NCBI GenBank assembly: GCA_022478985.1
Contig: JAKSZP010002724.1
Coordinates: forward strand, 1 to 64,000
DNA length: 64,000 nucleotides
Source: Massospora cicadina
Taxonomy: Eukaryota > Entomophthoromycota > Entomophthoromycetes > Entomophthorales > Entomophthoraceae
Direction: 5' to 3'
Positions within the stretch are counted from its first letter, which is position 1. Each line of letters begins with the position of its first letter. Below are positions 1 to 9,039 of the stretch, in pieces. The notes under the pieces were generated by a model. The model was not told the origin of the DNA. It worked only from the letters and a program-made list of their open reading frames with translations, and ran no database searches. Both the position numbers and the translations under genes were made by a program.

Positions 1-312
1 GAAGAAGGTAAAGAGTATCAATTTCTTTATTATCAATGTGTACTTAAACTTCATTCTCAGTTGTGATAGCTCCTGTTTTGTTAGAGGTCATGGATGATTA
101 TCAAAGCGAGGTTGGTATGTCAGCATGGAGCGCCTCATCCTTCATGCTGACGGCCCTTTTTCAGCCTCCTCAGAAAGTTGTTTCCAGAATTTCTTGGCGC
201 TGTGATGAAGCCATTGCAATAAGTGCATCAGGGTCAAGGATTCTTATGGTTATAACCAAATGGACCTGAGGAAGGTTGGAGGAGACAGAGGCGGTGGCCT
301 TAGGATGCAGGG
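1..312. other. no gene recognised; probable flank of TyE Gag
   Basis: I see no ORF or motif that I can support here. The next feature to the right is a minus-strand Gag fragment, so this stretch would be its downstream continuation (end of Gag), but I cannot align it with the other Gag copies in the window. Confidence 0.3.
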
Positions 313-720
313 TCAACGCAAGGATTTTAAAATTGCTTCCCTTGATTTCTCAAATGCAAGTAAAACCATTCTTATGCTGATAATATGCATTTTCACCTCA
401 GTATAGAACCCCAATGTGGAGATGACAGCAGAAATGACGTCATCCAAGGTAACGCGATTTGTGGTCATTAAGGGCTGCGCTTGGGCATGAAAATGGTTGG
501 CGAACTCCAGGATCTCACCTTTGTTCAGGTGTATACTCACGAATGAATGTTTTTGATTGACAAGGAACCAGCTGCTACTAAATTCTTATACTAAGGTGGT
601 TCAGACCTGTTCCCAGGTGTGGCATTCTTTTATATGGGGATTCATAATCTCCTGAGTGATGCTAAGGCAGGAGTGGACCTTCTTAACGTTTTGACAGTCA
701 GTGGCCTCTTCCATGGAAAT
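313..720 (-). pseudogene. TyE Gag capsid fragment (Ty3/Gypsy), decayed
   Basis: Read on the minus strand from about 720 to 313, this is a Gag capsid-like stretch broken by at least two stop codons. The recognisable part is KGEILEFANHFHAQAQ, which lines up with the corresponding part of two other Gag relics in this window: IKDFVDRFFHVAQILLG in TyC near 13.5 kb and an IIDKFAN-x-FYHEAQDLLG segment in TyF near 46.65 kb. In Gypsy elements this protein forms the virus-like particle that packages the RNA. The last 75 codons (540-313) are open. It belongs to the same decayed minus-strand element as the coiled-coil piece at 2,427-2,848. Assignment as Gag rests on this internal three-way similarity rather than on a zinc knuckle, which I do not see. 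Confidence 0.5.
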
Positions 721-2426
721 CTCATATGCATACAAGAAAGAGGCAATACTTTCTTGGCCTGGGGTCAACTTCTCTTTATCTAGGTTTAAAATTAGTTACA
801 AAAGTTTTGGAGAGGGTATTAACATCAGGAATTGGTGCAAAATCAGATACCTCAGCTTCTGCATAGTCATGAGGGGCCTGCTGAGCCAACCGTCATCTTA
901 GGCCCTCTTGGATATGTCACGATTTTGATATGACTGAATGATAATCCTGGGACAGCCGGGCGGGATCCGCTGAACATAGTATCAGTTATGATTATTCCAA
1001 TGCCTTAAGATGAGGCGATATTGGGATATAACGGGTCTTTATTGGATGTAATGAGTTTTGTTGGATCGCCTCTATATAAGTCAATAAGGCAATGTTGATA
1101 TTTGACGAATACAAAGTATATTGCCTACAAATAGGGCGACAGAGGATTAAGAATAACAATCCAAATTCAAGGAGAATCGGCGGAATAGAATAACCCAGGC
1201 AATGAGAAGTAGTATCGCCTGAAGCTGATGTATATAAACAAAATAGGCGATTGAGAGAGGTAGGTTTTTTGAGGGCAGAGAAGACGGGACAGAGAAAAGT
1301 AGCTGTATTTATAAAAATAAATAAAAAGAACTGGTTGGGGCAATTGATCCTATTTTTCAAGTTTATTTTCAAGTGCTTCCGAAGGACTGACGATCCCCAC
1401 ATTGTCTGTCAGTTGCTCAGAGGGCTTGACCTGTGAGAATAGCTTGACAGATCCCAGTGATACCATTTAGATCTATAACAGATATCATCCTAGTTTTGGT
1501 TGAGGGAGGAGATGGATGTCATGGCTTGAGGATGACATGATTATGGGGAGCAATTGAAAGGATAAAGCTGCACATCGGGAGGCCAAAAAGGTGAAGTTAG
1601 CAGGCCTTCCTGACCTCAACATACCGTGGACCAACGCTGTGTTAAGGCGAGATATGCCCAGGTTAGTTTGGGGATGTAGAGAAGGATAGACCTGCATTAC
1701 AGCAGCTGTGTTAAAATGAACCTCCTACACAATAATTAAAGATGATTTGCTTCAGTATCTTGGTGTATGAGGTCTCAAACCTGTTCTGTTTTCAAAATTT
1801 TTAGTTGGGTCAGCCTTACCTTCAGTCAATAACCTGAGTTCAGTCAATTACCAGCTATAGTACACTGCCCAATGGAAGTATGCGCTTATTGGTGCACCTG
1901 GGCTTGGCACCACTTCCATTTATTGATTATTCCCCCAAATTTTCTAAAATCTATTTACCTGAGACAAACTCTCTCATTGGTCAACTTCCTCCTTAATAAA
2001 AACTCCATTATTTACGTTTTTTATGTCAACTTGGCGAACCTGTGTGCAGACCTCTTCAAGGAGAGTCACGTGCAACGTTAGCCATTGGATTTTCACAAAA
2101 GCAACTCTCTCCTCTGGTGCACCGCTGGGCCGCCCTGGTCCCCTCAAGTCTGAGGCACCCTAACACTATAGCCCAGAGCATTGTTTGGATATGGACTATA
2201 GTTTGGGGTCCACCCAAGCCTTTTGTTGTTTGTATGTTATCTATTAAATTATACCTAGTTAAACATCTTCTCTCTAAGTTACTTTAGACAGCACCCTCTG
2301 CGAGTTTTTGCTCACCTTAGTACTTATGACTAGTTCCCTGTCATTGGGGCTGTGCACCATAAACCACCTCTCTGGGAACAGGGAAGTCATAGATACTCTC
2401 CTTAAAATGGAAGCCTTGTGAGCAAC
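721..2426. other. unclassified stretch interrupting TyE Gag; possible LTR insertions
   Basis: This 1.7 kb separates two pieces of one minus-strand Gag, so it may include later insertions. A TATA-like tatataag sits at about 1,073 in a promoter-looking context, with a TG..CA-like end near 1,449. A second TATA-rich stretch ends in ..tagaca near 2,289. No flanking 5-bp duplication could be matched for either, so I do not call them LTRs. The 136-codon minus ORF at 992-1,402 has no recognisable motif. Confidence 0.25.
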
Positions 2427-2848
2427 CTACTCTTTTAATACTTGGATATCAGTACGCTGAAGAAGAAGCTGACCTTTTAGATTGTTCAAGCGGTTATTGA
2501 ACCCTCGGCAGGTTTGTTCAGGCTGAGAATTGTGACTAACAGTAACCTTGGTGAAGGCTCTAAGATTATCCATTTCGTCTGACAGTGCCTCAATCAAGAA
2601 CCTAGTGTCAAGGGAACTCCTTCTATTCAGAGTTTTCATCCTTGGGCATCATTATGGTTCTGATCCTGTAAAGCTGTTAAGGCTGTCAAGTTTTCCTTTC
2701 TCCAAAGGTCATCAGGGTCACCTTGAGTAGGCTCTGAGGGGCCAGAGGGCCCTTGAGGCCCATGGTGACCTTCAGTCCATTCAGGTTTTTCACTTCCAGA
2801 GGTAAGTTGTGAGAGGCCAGCTCCTGATATTGTTGCTGGAGAGTCCAC
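2427..2848 (-). pseudogene. TyE Gag N-terminal coiled-coil region, decayed
   Basis: On the minus strand two open segments (2,848-2,636 and 2,639-2,427) follow each other with a frame change. The first is rich in Pro, Gly, Ser and Glu. The second (TRFLIEALSDEMDNLRAF and onward) has the heptad-like Leu/Ile spacing of a short coiled coil. This fits the N-terminal region before the capsid in Gypsy Gag proteins, and TyF and TyI show similar coiled-coil starts. It lies about 0.75 kb inside the TyE primer-binding site, the expected order for a minus-strand element. The first open segment begins at a GTG, so no real start codon is visible. Confidence 0.4.
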
Positions 2849-3577
2849 ACCAGATTTTCAACTTGGTGGAGGCGTTGGTTCCAAGAAGCCTTAAGGAGTT
2901 ATACATTCCAATGAAGCTGATTTTTGAGGTAGCCTGAAATTCCACTATTCAACACCATGGACTGGTTTTAGGCTTTGTTGATTATTGTCAGTTATCAACC
3001 GTGGCCTCTCAATTGTCATGAACAAAGGAGGAGGCCGCGTTATAGAAATTGACAACATAGGAGTCCTAAGTTTGGGTAAGCCCTTTTGTCAGGAGACTTC
3101 ATGATGGTGCAACCTAAATAACTGTAGGAGGTGATAAATGGCAGGATGGACGAAAATTTTTAAGGTAGTGCTTAGTCTGCAAGGTCAGTTCTACTGCTGG
3201 TGGTTAGGCTGAGGTATATAGATTCTGCATATTAAAGGGCACTGAAGAAGTGCTGGAGAAACTCAAATGGCCTCCTAAAGAATAAATGCCATTTAGTAAC
3301 TAAAAAAATATTTCGTTAAGGTTCTCATACTGAAGTTGGTACTGATCACCATCAACGGAAAGTAGAGTGAACTGAAATGTGGCCCAAAATTATAAGCTTT
3401 CAAGCTTCACGGACAGTACTTTGTATTATAATGCATTAATATATCAAGTGACTCTTCTTGACTGATCAGCGGATTGACTTTATTGACTGCTATTATTCTC
3501 CATTGTTTGTGATAGGCGTTCTCACTTGGACAGCTCGGAGTCCCCTATAGTGAACACCACTTTCTTTAGAGTAACAA
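2849..3577. other. probable TyE leader, non-coding
   Basis: No ORF is supported. Position between the minus-strand primer-binding site at 3.58-3.595 kb and the first Gag piece makes this the likely 5' leader of TyE. It is long for a leader and may include deletions or insertions I cannot see. Confidence 0.3.
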
Positions 3578-3595
3578 TTTTCTTGACTGACGCCA
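3578..3595 (-). promoter_or_regulatory. candidate TyE primer-binding site
   Basis: On the minus strand the sequence TTGGCGTCAGTCAAGA follows the presumed LTR end (..TTCAAACA) by one base. A TGG start directly inside an LTR is the normal layout of a tRNA-primed minus-strand start. It differs from the sites of TyC (TGGCGCTCACTC), TyA/TyI (TGGTGCTCACTACAGG) and TyF (TGGCGACTATGC), so these families would use different primers. Confidence 0.45.
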
Positions 3596-3596
3596 A

Positions 3597-3960
3597 TGTT
3601 TGAAAATGGGCTTGAAGCTGAAAAGCAGTGCTGAGGTCAAAAAAAAACAAAAAATGGGGCTAATATAGACTTACTTTATTGAGTTAGAAAGTGTCAATAT
3701 TTATAGGGAGTGTAGGGACATGGTGCCTCAAGGACCTTTGTGGCCCCATATGATTAGGATGTTTCACTGCCTTCCAGATTGACCGCCAGTCGGCACCCTC
3801 ATTGTTATACATTGTCTTTGTGACCGCAGCAGTGGGATCCACGCCTCTCATGATTAAGGAAGTGGGGATGTGATTCTGAAGGTGTTTCCATTAATTCTCA
3901 TATGTATGATGCTTACTGATCAAAACTAGCTTCTGCGCCTTCAGGGTCAGGTTCTGTTTG
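3597..3960 (-). repeat. TyE 5' LTR, right boundary uncertain
   Basis: The left edge (TGTTTGAAAATGGG on plus, i.e. ..CAAACA on minus) is placed by the adjacent primer-binding site. A TATA-like tataaata is visible on the minus strand near 3,700. The second LTR is not in the window and no terminal duplication could be matched, so the outer edge at about 3.9-4.0 kb is only an estimate, set by where the D ORF1 sequence becomes recognisable. Confidence 0.35.
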
Positions 3961-4489
3961 TGCTATTTTGAGAGTTTATATGTTAAGGCTCAATTTGGGA
4001 GCAGGATCTTGATCTGCTCATCATCTCAAATCCCAACAATAAACTTATGAGAAAACGAAAAAATATCCTCACCCTCTGCCCCTTCTGCTTCAAACTTGAC
4101 CATTCAAAGTGCAAGTGCCCAGAAGTCTCCGTTGAAGCTGCTTCTTCCACTCCTCCATCTATCATCAGCTCTGCTATTGCCTCACCAAATTTTTAAGTGA
4201 GGATTGATACTCTCTCCCCCACCCTTGACAGTTGTGGGCGCTGCTCCCACTTCTTCGCCCAACCAAAGGTAGACATCTTGAACCATTCCTAAAATATTGC
4301 TGCTCAAAAACTGGCAGAGTTGCCATATCTTTTGTACAAATCCAATCAGCTCCTGTATCTGGCATTGCACTAGATTAATTGAATTCTTTGAGATTTGGAA
4401 GAATTGATGATGAAGAATGGGCCTAAGGAGTTAAGTATGACTGTTAAGTTTTCAGCTGATGGTGCAATCTACAGTGACTTAACAATGAA
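3960..4489 (+). pseudogene. D element ORF1 (Gag-like), CCHC part, left fragment
   Basis: A plus-strand reading frame contains a retroviral-type zinc knuckle at 4,077-4,118: CPFCFKLDHSKCKC, i.e. CX2CX4HX4C. It compares with CSLCFGINHAKRAC in M1 (near 23.56 kb) and CTHCDAFSHKAHAC in LINE N1. Such knuckles in LINE ORF1 proteins bind the element RNA. Stops and frame changes follow. The gene continues after a solo LTR at 5,619, where a DFDWPE segment aligns with DFDETP of M1, and continues again after TyC at 16,576. D is therefore one old LINE-ORF1-like gene now split in three. Its N-terminus is not recognisable. Confidence 0.5.
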
Positions 4490-5618
4490 TTTGAGTATAA
4501 ATACTCGCTTTTTAAATGAAACTCCTGCTTGTAATTGGGAAGTATATTCTTTGAGAATGCTCAATAATAGCCAAGTAAGTCCGGTATGAACACTGTTCTT
4601 AAGTCTTCTGGCAACAACAATTATGAGATCTTTTGTCTTCATACAAATTAGGAAATTATTCCTCTATAATCGAGACTAATTCTCCAGCAGGTAACTGAGT
4701 ACTTCTCTTTGGGTAGTATAAATGCACACAACTATCTTATATAGATGTAACAGCAACAGATACAAATATCAGATAGATGACAGATGGACAACAATAATTA
4801 ATAAACCAAGAGACAGTAGTTATTAATGATCAATATTTAAATGGTAAATAATGATGATTTATTAATCAGCCAGGCGCCAGTATTATATACCTCTCAGGAA
4901 TCTCCTGGCTGAACTCTACTATTAGATGAGTTTATTCATATTGTGCCAATCCTCTGCTGGTCATGGCAATAATTATGAAATATCCCCAAGTCAATTCGGC
5001 CCATGAATTGACTAAGAATAACAATTGTTTCAGCCTGATTGAAGGCATTTTTTTAGTACTAGATGGTCCCCTGATTGAAGGCATTTTTACTCTCATAATT
5101 GGGATGATTTTGGGTTGCGAATTCAACACAATAAAGTTTCTCAATTAGAGCTACATCATAACTCAATGATTAACATTAAATGGGGATAATAATAAATATG
5201 AACAATAAAGATGACACACCCCTAATCAGGACATTGGCAGGCCTCTCAATAGCACTAAGTATGCCCTTAATCAGGACATCTATGTTTAAGTGCTTAATAA
5301 TTTGATTTAATTAATCAAACCCAAAATTCTGCCTTAGTGCATTAAGATTAATGCACTAATTTAGGAGGTGCAATCAAGTTAATGCCGTGAGACCACTTTG
5401 CACCCAAGTGGACCCATAATTGGCCATAATGTGATTATATCATAGCTATTATTAGCTATGATAATTGGGATGATTTAAGTACAATTGAGGTGGTTTTGGA
5501 ATATTTAGATATGTGGATAAATTGGGAAAGATTAAAGGATCCATCAATGGGATTAATCTATTAGTATTGATGGTTTTCCAAAAAGGTTTATTTTTGAGTC
5601 AACCATCAAAATCTAACA
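4490..5618 (-). repeat. solo LTR of the TyC family
   Basis: It aligns along its length with the two TyC LTRs (6,116-7,244 and 15,303-16,575). Shared landmarks are the aattgggaag block near the left end, the ggcgccagtatt..tata..ctcctgg block near 4,870-4,910, and the terminal tttattttt(g)agtcaacca..aatct segment. Left and right flanks read ATGAA and ATGAC, a plausible degraded 5-bp TSD. No primer-binding site lies next to either edge, so it is solo. It interrupts the D gene. Orientation follows TyC. The left edge is good to about 5 bp. Confidence 0.6.
5053..5069 (-). other. micro-insertion 1 (ACCATCTAGTACT + A tail) between 19-bp repeats
   Basis: The 19-mer cctgattgaaggcattttt occurs at 5,034-5,052 and again at 5,070-5,088. 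Between them lies ttagtactagatggtcc. On the minus strand this reads GGACCATCTAGTACTAA followed by more As. The same 13-mer recurs at 6.78 and 27.47 kb, each time between direct duplications of other sequence. The layout (short body, A-rich tail, flanking duplication starting with As) matches target-primed reverse transcription on a miniature scale. An assembly or library joining artefact is the alternative. Confidence 0.6.
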
Positions 5619-6115
5619 ATGACTTTGACTGGCCTGAAATCCTCATATATCCCCCAATTCAACTCCCCCCTGCCATTTCCGTCATTGTAATGGCTGTCCA
5701 GTCTATATATACATCTGAAAATGTAAAAACCAGAAGCTGCCCCTCCAACTTCCCTCCTACTACAGGCCCTCCATGCAGCAATGAACCACTTTGCGAGAAT
5801 ATCCCCCTCCCTATTTTCCCTCATGGCATCCCCTAATGACGCTAAATTCAATTTTGAAGATCTTGCTTCTGCCTTGGGCAACTCGTGCATTGATGTGGCA
5901 AGATCTTCACTTTTTAATCCTAATTACCCTCAAACTTTTAAGCACATCAAGTCATTTAGTGTGTGCCTGTGCTTATCACCTTTGCTGAGCACCAAAATGC
6001 TCAGTACATTAAGGCAATGCACACCAGCTGGCTTAATTGATGAGAATAATCTTCACCTCTATCTCCTTCTGCCCCAGGCCAATAATGCTCCAACTTCATT
6101 TTATCTACCTTTTCC
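5619..6115 (+). pseudogene. D element ORF1, middle fragment with shared C-terminal domain
   Basis: The frame from about 5,781 encodes a segment with CIDVARSSLFNPNYPQTFKH, matching CIDVAKTSLFNPDYPETCQR in the copy at 63.5 kb. It also aligns with the C-terminal region of the ORF1-only element M1 (..VATLASFNPS..PHYADAPTPWLSA). The fold and function are unknown to me. The gene stops abruptly at 6,115 where the TyC LTR begins, and resumes at 16,576: the sequence across the gap aligns continuously with 63,720-63,740. Several frame changes show it is dead. Confidence 0.6.
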
Positions 6116-7244
6116 TGGGTTATATCCCAAGGATCAATCGCTTGATAATTTGAATCCTGCACACTTAATTGGGAAGAAGTTCAGTTGAATGATCCTCAAT
6201 TTTGCCAGTGGCTTATGGTATTTTGACTGTTCAGATTTTCACTAGGCATAATCATATAGCCTCACTCTTCCAGTCGTTATTGGGGTCAATTTTCCATCCA
6301 TAATTGGGAACTTCTTCTGAGGCAGGAAAGGTTACAAACTTTTGATCCTGAGATTCCAACTTGTTGACACTCTAAAGAGATCCAGATAAAAACCATAAAA
6401 GAGATGTAATAAAATATATCTTTATTTTAAGAATAATATATGATGAAAATTCATTAGGTCAGGCGCCAGGATTTATATCTCTAGGGGCTCCTGGCCACAT
6501 TTTAGAACGCAACTTCAACAGGTTATTTTCCACCTCAGTTTAGCCCTTGTACTGAGCACTATACCCTATTGCTAGGTTTATTGTGCAAAATACTTTTCAT
6601 ATATCGGAAATTTCAGGGACGATAATTGTAACAACAAGCATGAAAAATTGGCCTAGGATCTTCTCAATATGAAATTCATCATACTGCTGACAAAATAATA
6701 TTTCTGTGAAATTTTGGCATCAATTTAAAATGACACACCCTTAATAAGGACATTGGCAGGCCTCTCTTTTTTTTTTTAGTACTAGATGGTTGGCAGGCCT
6801 CTCTTGATAGCACTAGGTACTCCCAATTGGTTGGTCCATGTGCAACTGCTATCATGCCAATTATGCAGATTGACATACAAAATTTGCCATTGGCGGGAAA
6901 TTGATTACATTTAACGTCTATTTGTCCATGAGATTTTTAGACGTTATTTTCAGGTCAATCTCCAAATTATCTCTTATGCTGATTAATTATATTGGTCCCA
7001 AATAGTCAGGACTAAGTGCCAAGTTTTGGTGCAGCAACAATTGGCATGAATCTATTAGTGTATTCACCTGAGCTTTTAATAGAATATTTACTTTGAGTTG
7101 ACGTTGATCTAATTGACCCAAGATGTAATTGCAATAGGCTTTAAGTTGAAAATTAGAGTATTAGATCAAGCATTGGGAGGATAATCAGTCAGATCTTTTG
7201 GTTGTCAAAGGGTTTATTTTTGGGTCAAGCAACAGAATCTGGCA
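6116..7244 (-). repeat. TyC 3' LTR
   Basis: It is homologous to 15,303-16,575 from the first block (aaggatc..gcttgataattt) through ggcgccag.atttata to the last (gggtttatttttgggtcaa.ca..agaatct). It starts TGGGTT and ends TCTGGCA on plus, i.e. TGCCAGA on minus. It carries micro-insertion 2 at 6,769-6,789, absent from the partner LTR. Confidence 0.65.
6769..6789 (-). other. micro-insertion 2 (CCATCTAGTACT + A9) between 16-bp repeats
   Basis: The 16-mer ttggcaggcctctctt occurs at 6,753-6,768 and 6,790-6,805. Between them, on the minus strand, is CCATCTAGTACT followed by nine As. Two related sites without the insert exist in this window: 5,233-5,250 (cattggcaggcctctcaat) in the solo LTR and about 15,940-15,960 in the TyC 5' LTR. 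They show the ancestral uninterrupted sequence, so this is a real insertion relative to its family, unless it is a joining artefact. Confidence 0.65.
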
Positions 7245-7252
7245 TTACCCCC

Positions 7253-8054
7253 TGTCAGACATTCACTTTCTCGACCTAGGAGAAAGAATGTTGGAGGTAT
7301 GAGTGCTTCTGAATCTGCTACCATGATTGACCCATCACCTGCCCAATCTTCAAATAATATTGTGGTTATTAACAGTATGAGTACCAAGGGCGAAATGACC
7401 CTAGTGGATTCTTGGTGGAATCCTGATTATTGGAGAAATAAGGAATATAATCAAAATTGGCCTAATAAGGTAAAAACTAATAACAGGATTACTCCAACTT
7501 CTCAGTCGAATCTGAGATGTTCAGTATCACACGGATCTGAACCTCTGCTAGGTGAAAAGATTTTACCCATTGATGATTGGGTGCTAATGAACAAATCATT
7601 ACCACTCAGATCTGAACCCTCTCAAGGTGTGATGATCCTACTTGACAATGATAGGGTAAAGATTAACCAACCATTACCACATGAGTCAGCCCACCGCCAA
7701 GGTGAAAAGATTTTGCTTAATAGTGATTGGATAAAATACATCAAAGCGTTACCACACGGGTTGTTTTTGCCTCAAAAAAATTTTACTTTCAATCTGATAG
7801 GCTGAAAGCCTATATCCCCTAATTTAGACAACTGAGCATTGCATTCTTTTGCCTCAAATATTGATGGTCTCAAAAATCGAACTAGTTTTAAATAGAAAAA
7901 GCTAGTATTGACAAAGGGACCTTTTCTGGGTTTGCCCTGCCTGTTTAATAAAAATCATAAAAAACCATAATAAGTATTATTTTATACTTTTAATAAAAAA
8001 GTAAAATATCTCATTCTAAAATATTATTTGTGGCATCCATAGGTGGATCCCACA
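7253..8054 (+). repeat. TyA 5' LTR
   Basis: It is the direct repeat of 12,189-12,989, starting TG and ending CA. By eye it differs from its partner by several percent, implying an insertion that is not recent. An A/T-rich block with several TATA-like and AATAAA-like words lies at about 7,948-8,025. The 168-codon ORF occupies 7,299-7,805, i.e. most of what should be U3. Confidence 0.88.
7299..7805 (+). CDS. LTR-encoded protein with about 25-aa tandem repeats, 5' copy
   Basis: A 168-codon ORF starts at ATG 7,299, only 46 bp inside the LTR. I do not recognise the family. The C-terminal half holds three imperfect repeats of about 25 residues, each with a GEKIL-like strand, a polar DW or DR, and LPH or LPL: GEKILPIDDW..SLPL, VMILLDNDR..PLPH, GEKILLNSDW..ALPHG. 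The N-terminal half has a DSWWNP motif. No signal peptide or membrane segment is evident. The 3' LTR copy is also fully open despite about 27 residue differences, and a divergent LTR (TyH) encodes a clear relative. An ORF in U3 is reminiscent of accessory proteins in some retroviral LTRs, but that parallel is only positional. Function is unknown. Confidence 0.6.
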   Translation: MSASESATMIDPSPAQSSNNIVVINSMSTKGEMTLVDSWWNPDYWRNKEYNQNWPNKVKTNNRITPTSQSNLRCSVSHGSEPLLGEKILPIDDWVLMNKSLPLRSEPSQGVMILLDNDRVKINQPLPHESAHRQGEKILLNSDWIKYIKALPHGLFLPQKNFTFNLIG

Positions 8055-8056
8055 AA

Positions 8057-8073
8057 TTGGTGCTCACTACAGG
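8057..8073 (+). promoter_or_regulatory. TyA primer-binding site
   Basis: TTGGTGCTCACTACAGG begins 3 bp after the 5' LTR. The same 17 bases occur at 57,327-57,343 in TyI. Its complement, CCTGTAGTGAGCACCA, has the form of a tRNA 3' end: CCA, a discriminator A, a 7-nt acceptor strand AGTGAGC, then the T-arm. I cannot name the tRNA with confidence. Confidence 0.7.
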
Positions 8074-8115
8074 GGTCGATCCCCCTGAATACTTTGATAA
8101 AGTATTAAAAAAGTA

Positions 8116-8292
8116 ATGGAGGCTGCAAACGTGAGCAGCTCTCTTGGATTTCAACTAGTTGCTCTCAAGAAGCAACTAGCCAGCTTTTTCTCTTTTCTTA
8201 AAAAGTTAGAACAACAGTCTATCGAACCATTGGGAGTGAGGCCAATTAGGCCTATCCTCTCTACAACATCTGCAGCTTTCAGCGCAACATAA
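8116..8292 (+). pseudogene. TyA Gag remnant (N-terminus only)
   Basis: The first ATG after the primer-binding site opens 58 codons, then TAA at 8,290-8,292. The start MEAANVSSSLGFQLV is followed by a Leu/Lys-rich helix (QLVALKKQLASFF, FLKKLEQQ) that could be a coiled coil, as at the start of other Gag proteins here. Only about 450 bp separate it from the protease, so capsid and zinc-knuckle regions are missing. TyA would need Gag supplied by another element. The position supports Gag; the sequence alone does not prove it. Confidence 0.4.
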
Positions 8293-8362
8293 AGCAGAGG
8301 TCCCTACTGAGGATTCTTTTTCCACTCAGCCAACAAGTATATCCCCCGTTACAGTTACAACC

Positions 8363-9019
8363 TTGCCCATGGTTGAGAATACCTTAGGGGCTGATTCTGG
8401 GGGTTGCGATGATGCTGGGTACTACTTATTAGGAGCTCCTGCAGAAGTGGAGGTCCCTGATCGCCTAAACACTGAAGGGGTAGATGAAACCACCATACCT
8501 GAGGAAACTTACCTCCGCCAAGTTATAGGTTGTATGGAAACTATTGACACAACCAGCGATGATGATCAGTTCCTATCAAGTCTAATTCACCCTTTACAGC
8601 GAAGGCATACCATGCAGTCTATTATGGAGACTCACCCTGAGACTGCACGCACATTAACCTCCCCTTTTCATCTCCAGGAGGTCTTAGCGCTATCAACCAA
8701 CTTTGGAAGCACACTTACCAAGGTTGAAGTAGTTTTACATAAAGTCCAGGTAATGGCTATCCTGTATACGGGTTCTCCAGTAAATAAAGTTTCATTTCAG
8801 CTGATGAAAAAGATTAAATTGAAGCCTGACTTGGATTGTATCAAAGAATTTGGAACTGCGGGCCCAAACAACACCCGCGCTCTTGGCGCTTATTCTTCTC
8901 TTCCCATACGCGTTGGGAAGCTTATCCTATCAGCCCCTGATGTGGCCCTAAATAATAACTCCTATGATATGCTCATAGGTACTCAGTTTATGAACGAATA
9001 TGATGCATCATCAACCTGA
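8363..9019 (+). pseudogene. TyA aspartic protease region, active-site Asp lost
   Basis: An open 218-codon segment whose C-terminal half is a retropepsin: the pre-active-site strand VEVVLHKVQVMAIL, then YTGSPVN where DTGSxxN is expected, a middle strand ALGAYSSLPIRVG, and YDMLIGTQFM, the usual hydrophobic-Ile-Gly strand near the end. Retropepsins cleave the Gag-Pol polyprotein. The catalytic Asp is replaced by Tyr (codon tat at 8,765, one base from gat), so this copy cannot be active. The first ~110 residues are acidic and unrecognised. Translation runs into a stop at 9,017-9,019, but a one-base frame change near 9,005 joins it to the next segment (INLKQGFLSLMNYEVP). Confidence 0.75.
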
Positions 9020-9039
9020 AGCAAGGGTTCCTATCCTTA

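Noticed and set aside
992..1402. 136-codon minus-strand ORF
   Set aside because: Hydrophobic, low-complexity composition, no motif, overlaps promoter-like DNA; probably chance.
910..1450. Possible LTR with TATA box and TG..CA-like ends
   Set aside because: Flanks (ggata, gatcc) do not match and no second copy exists in the window.
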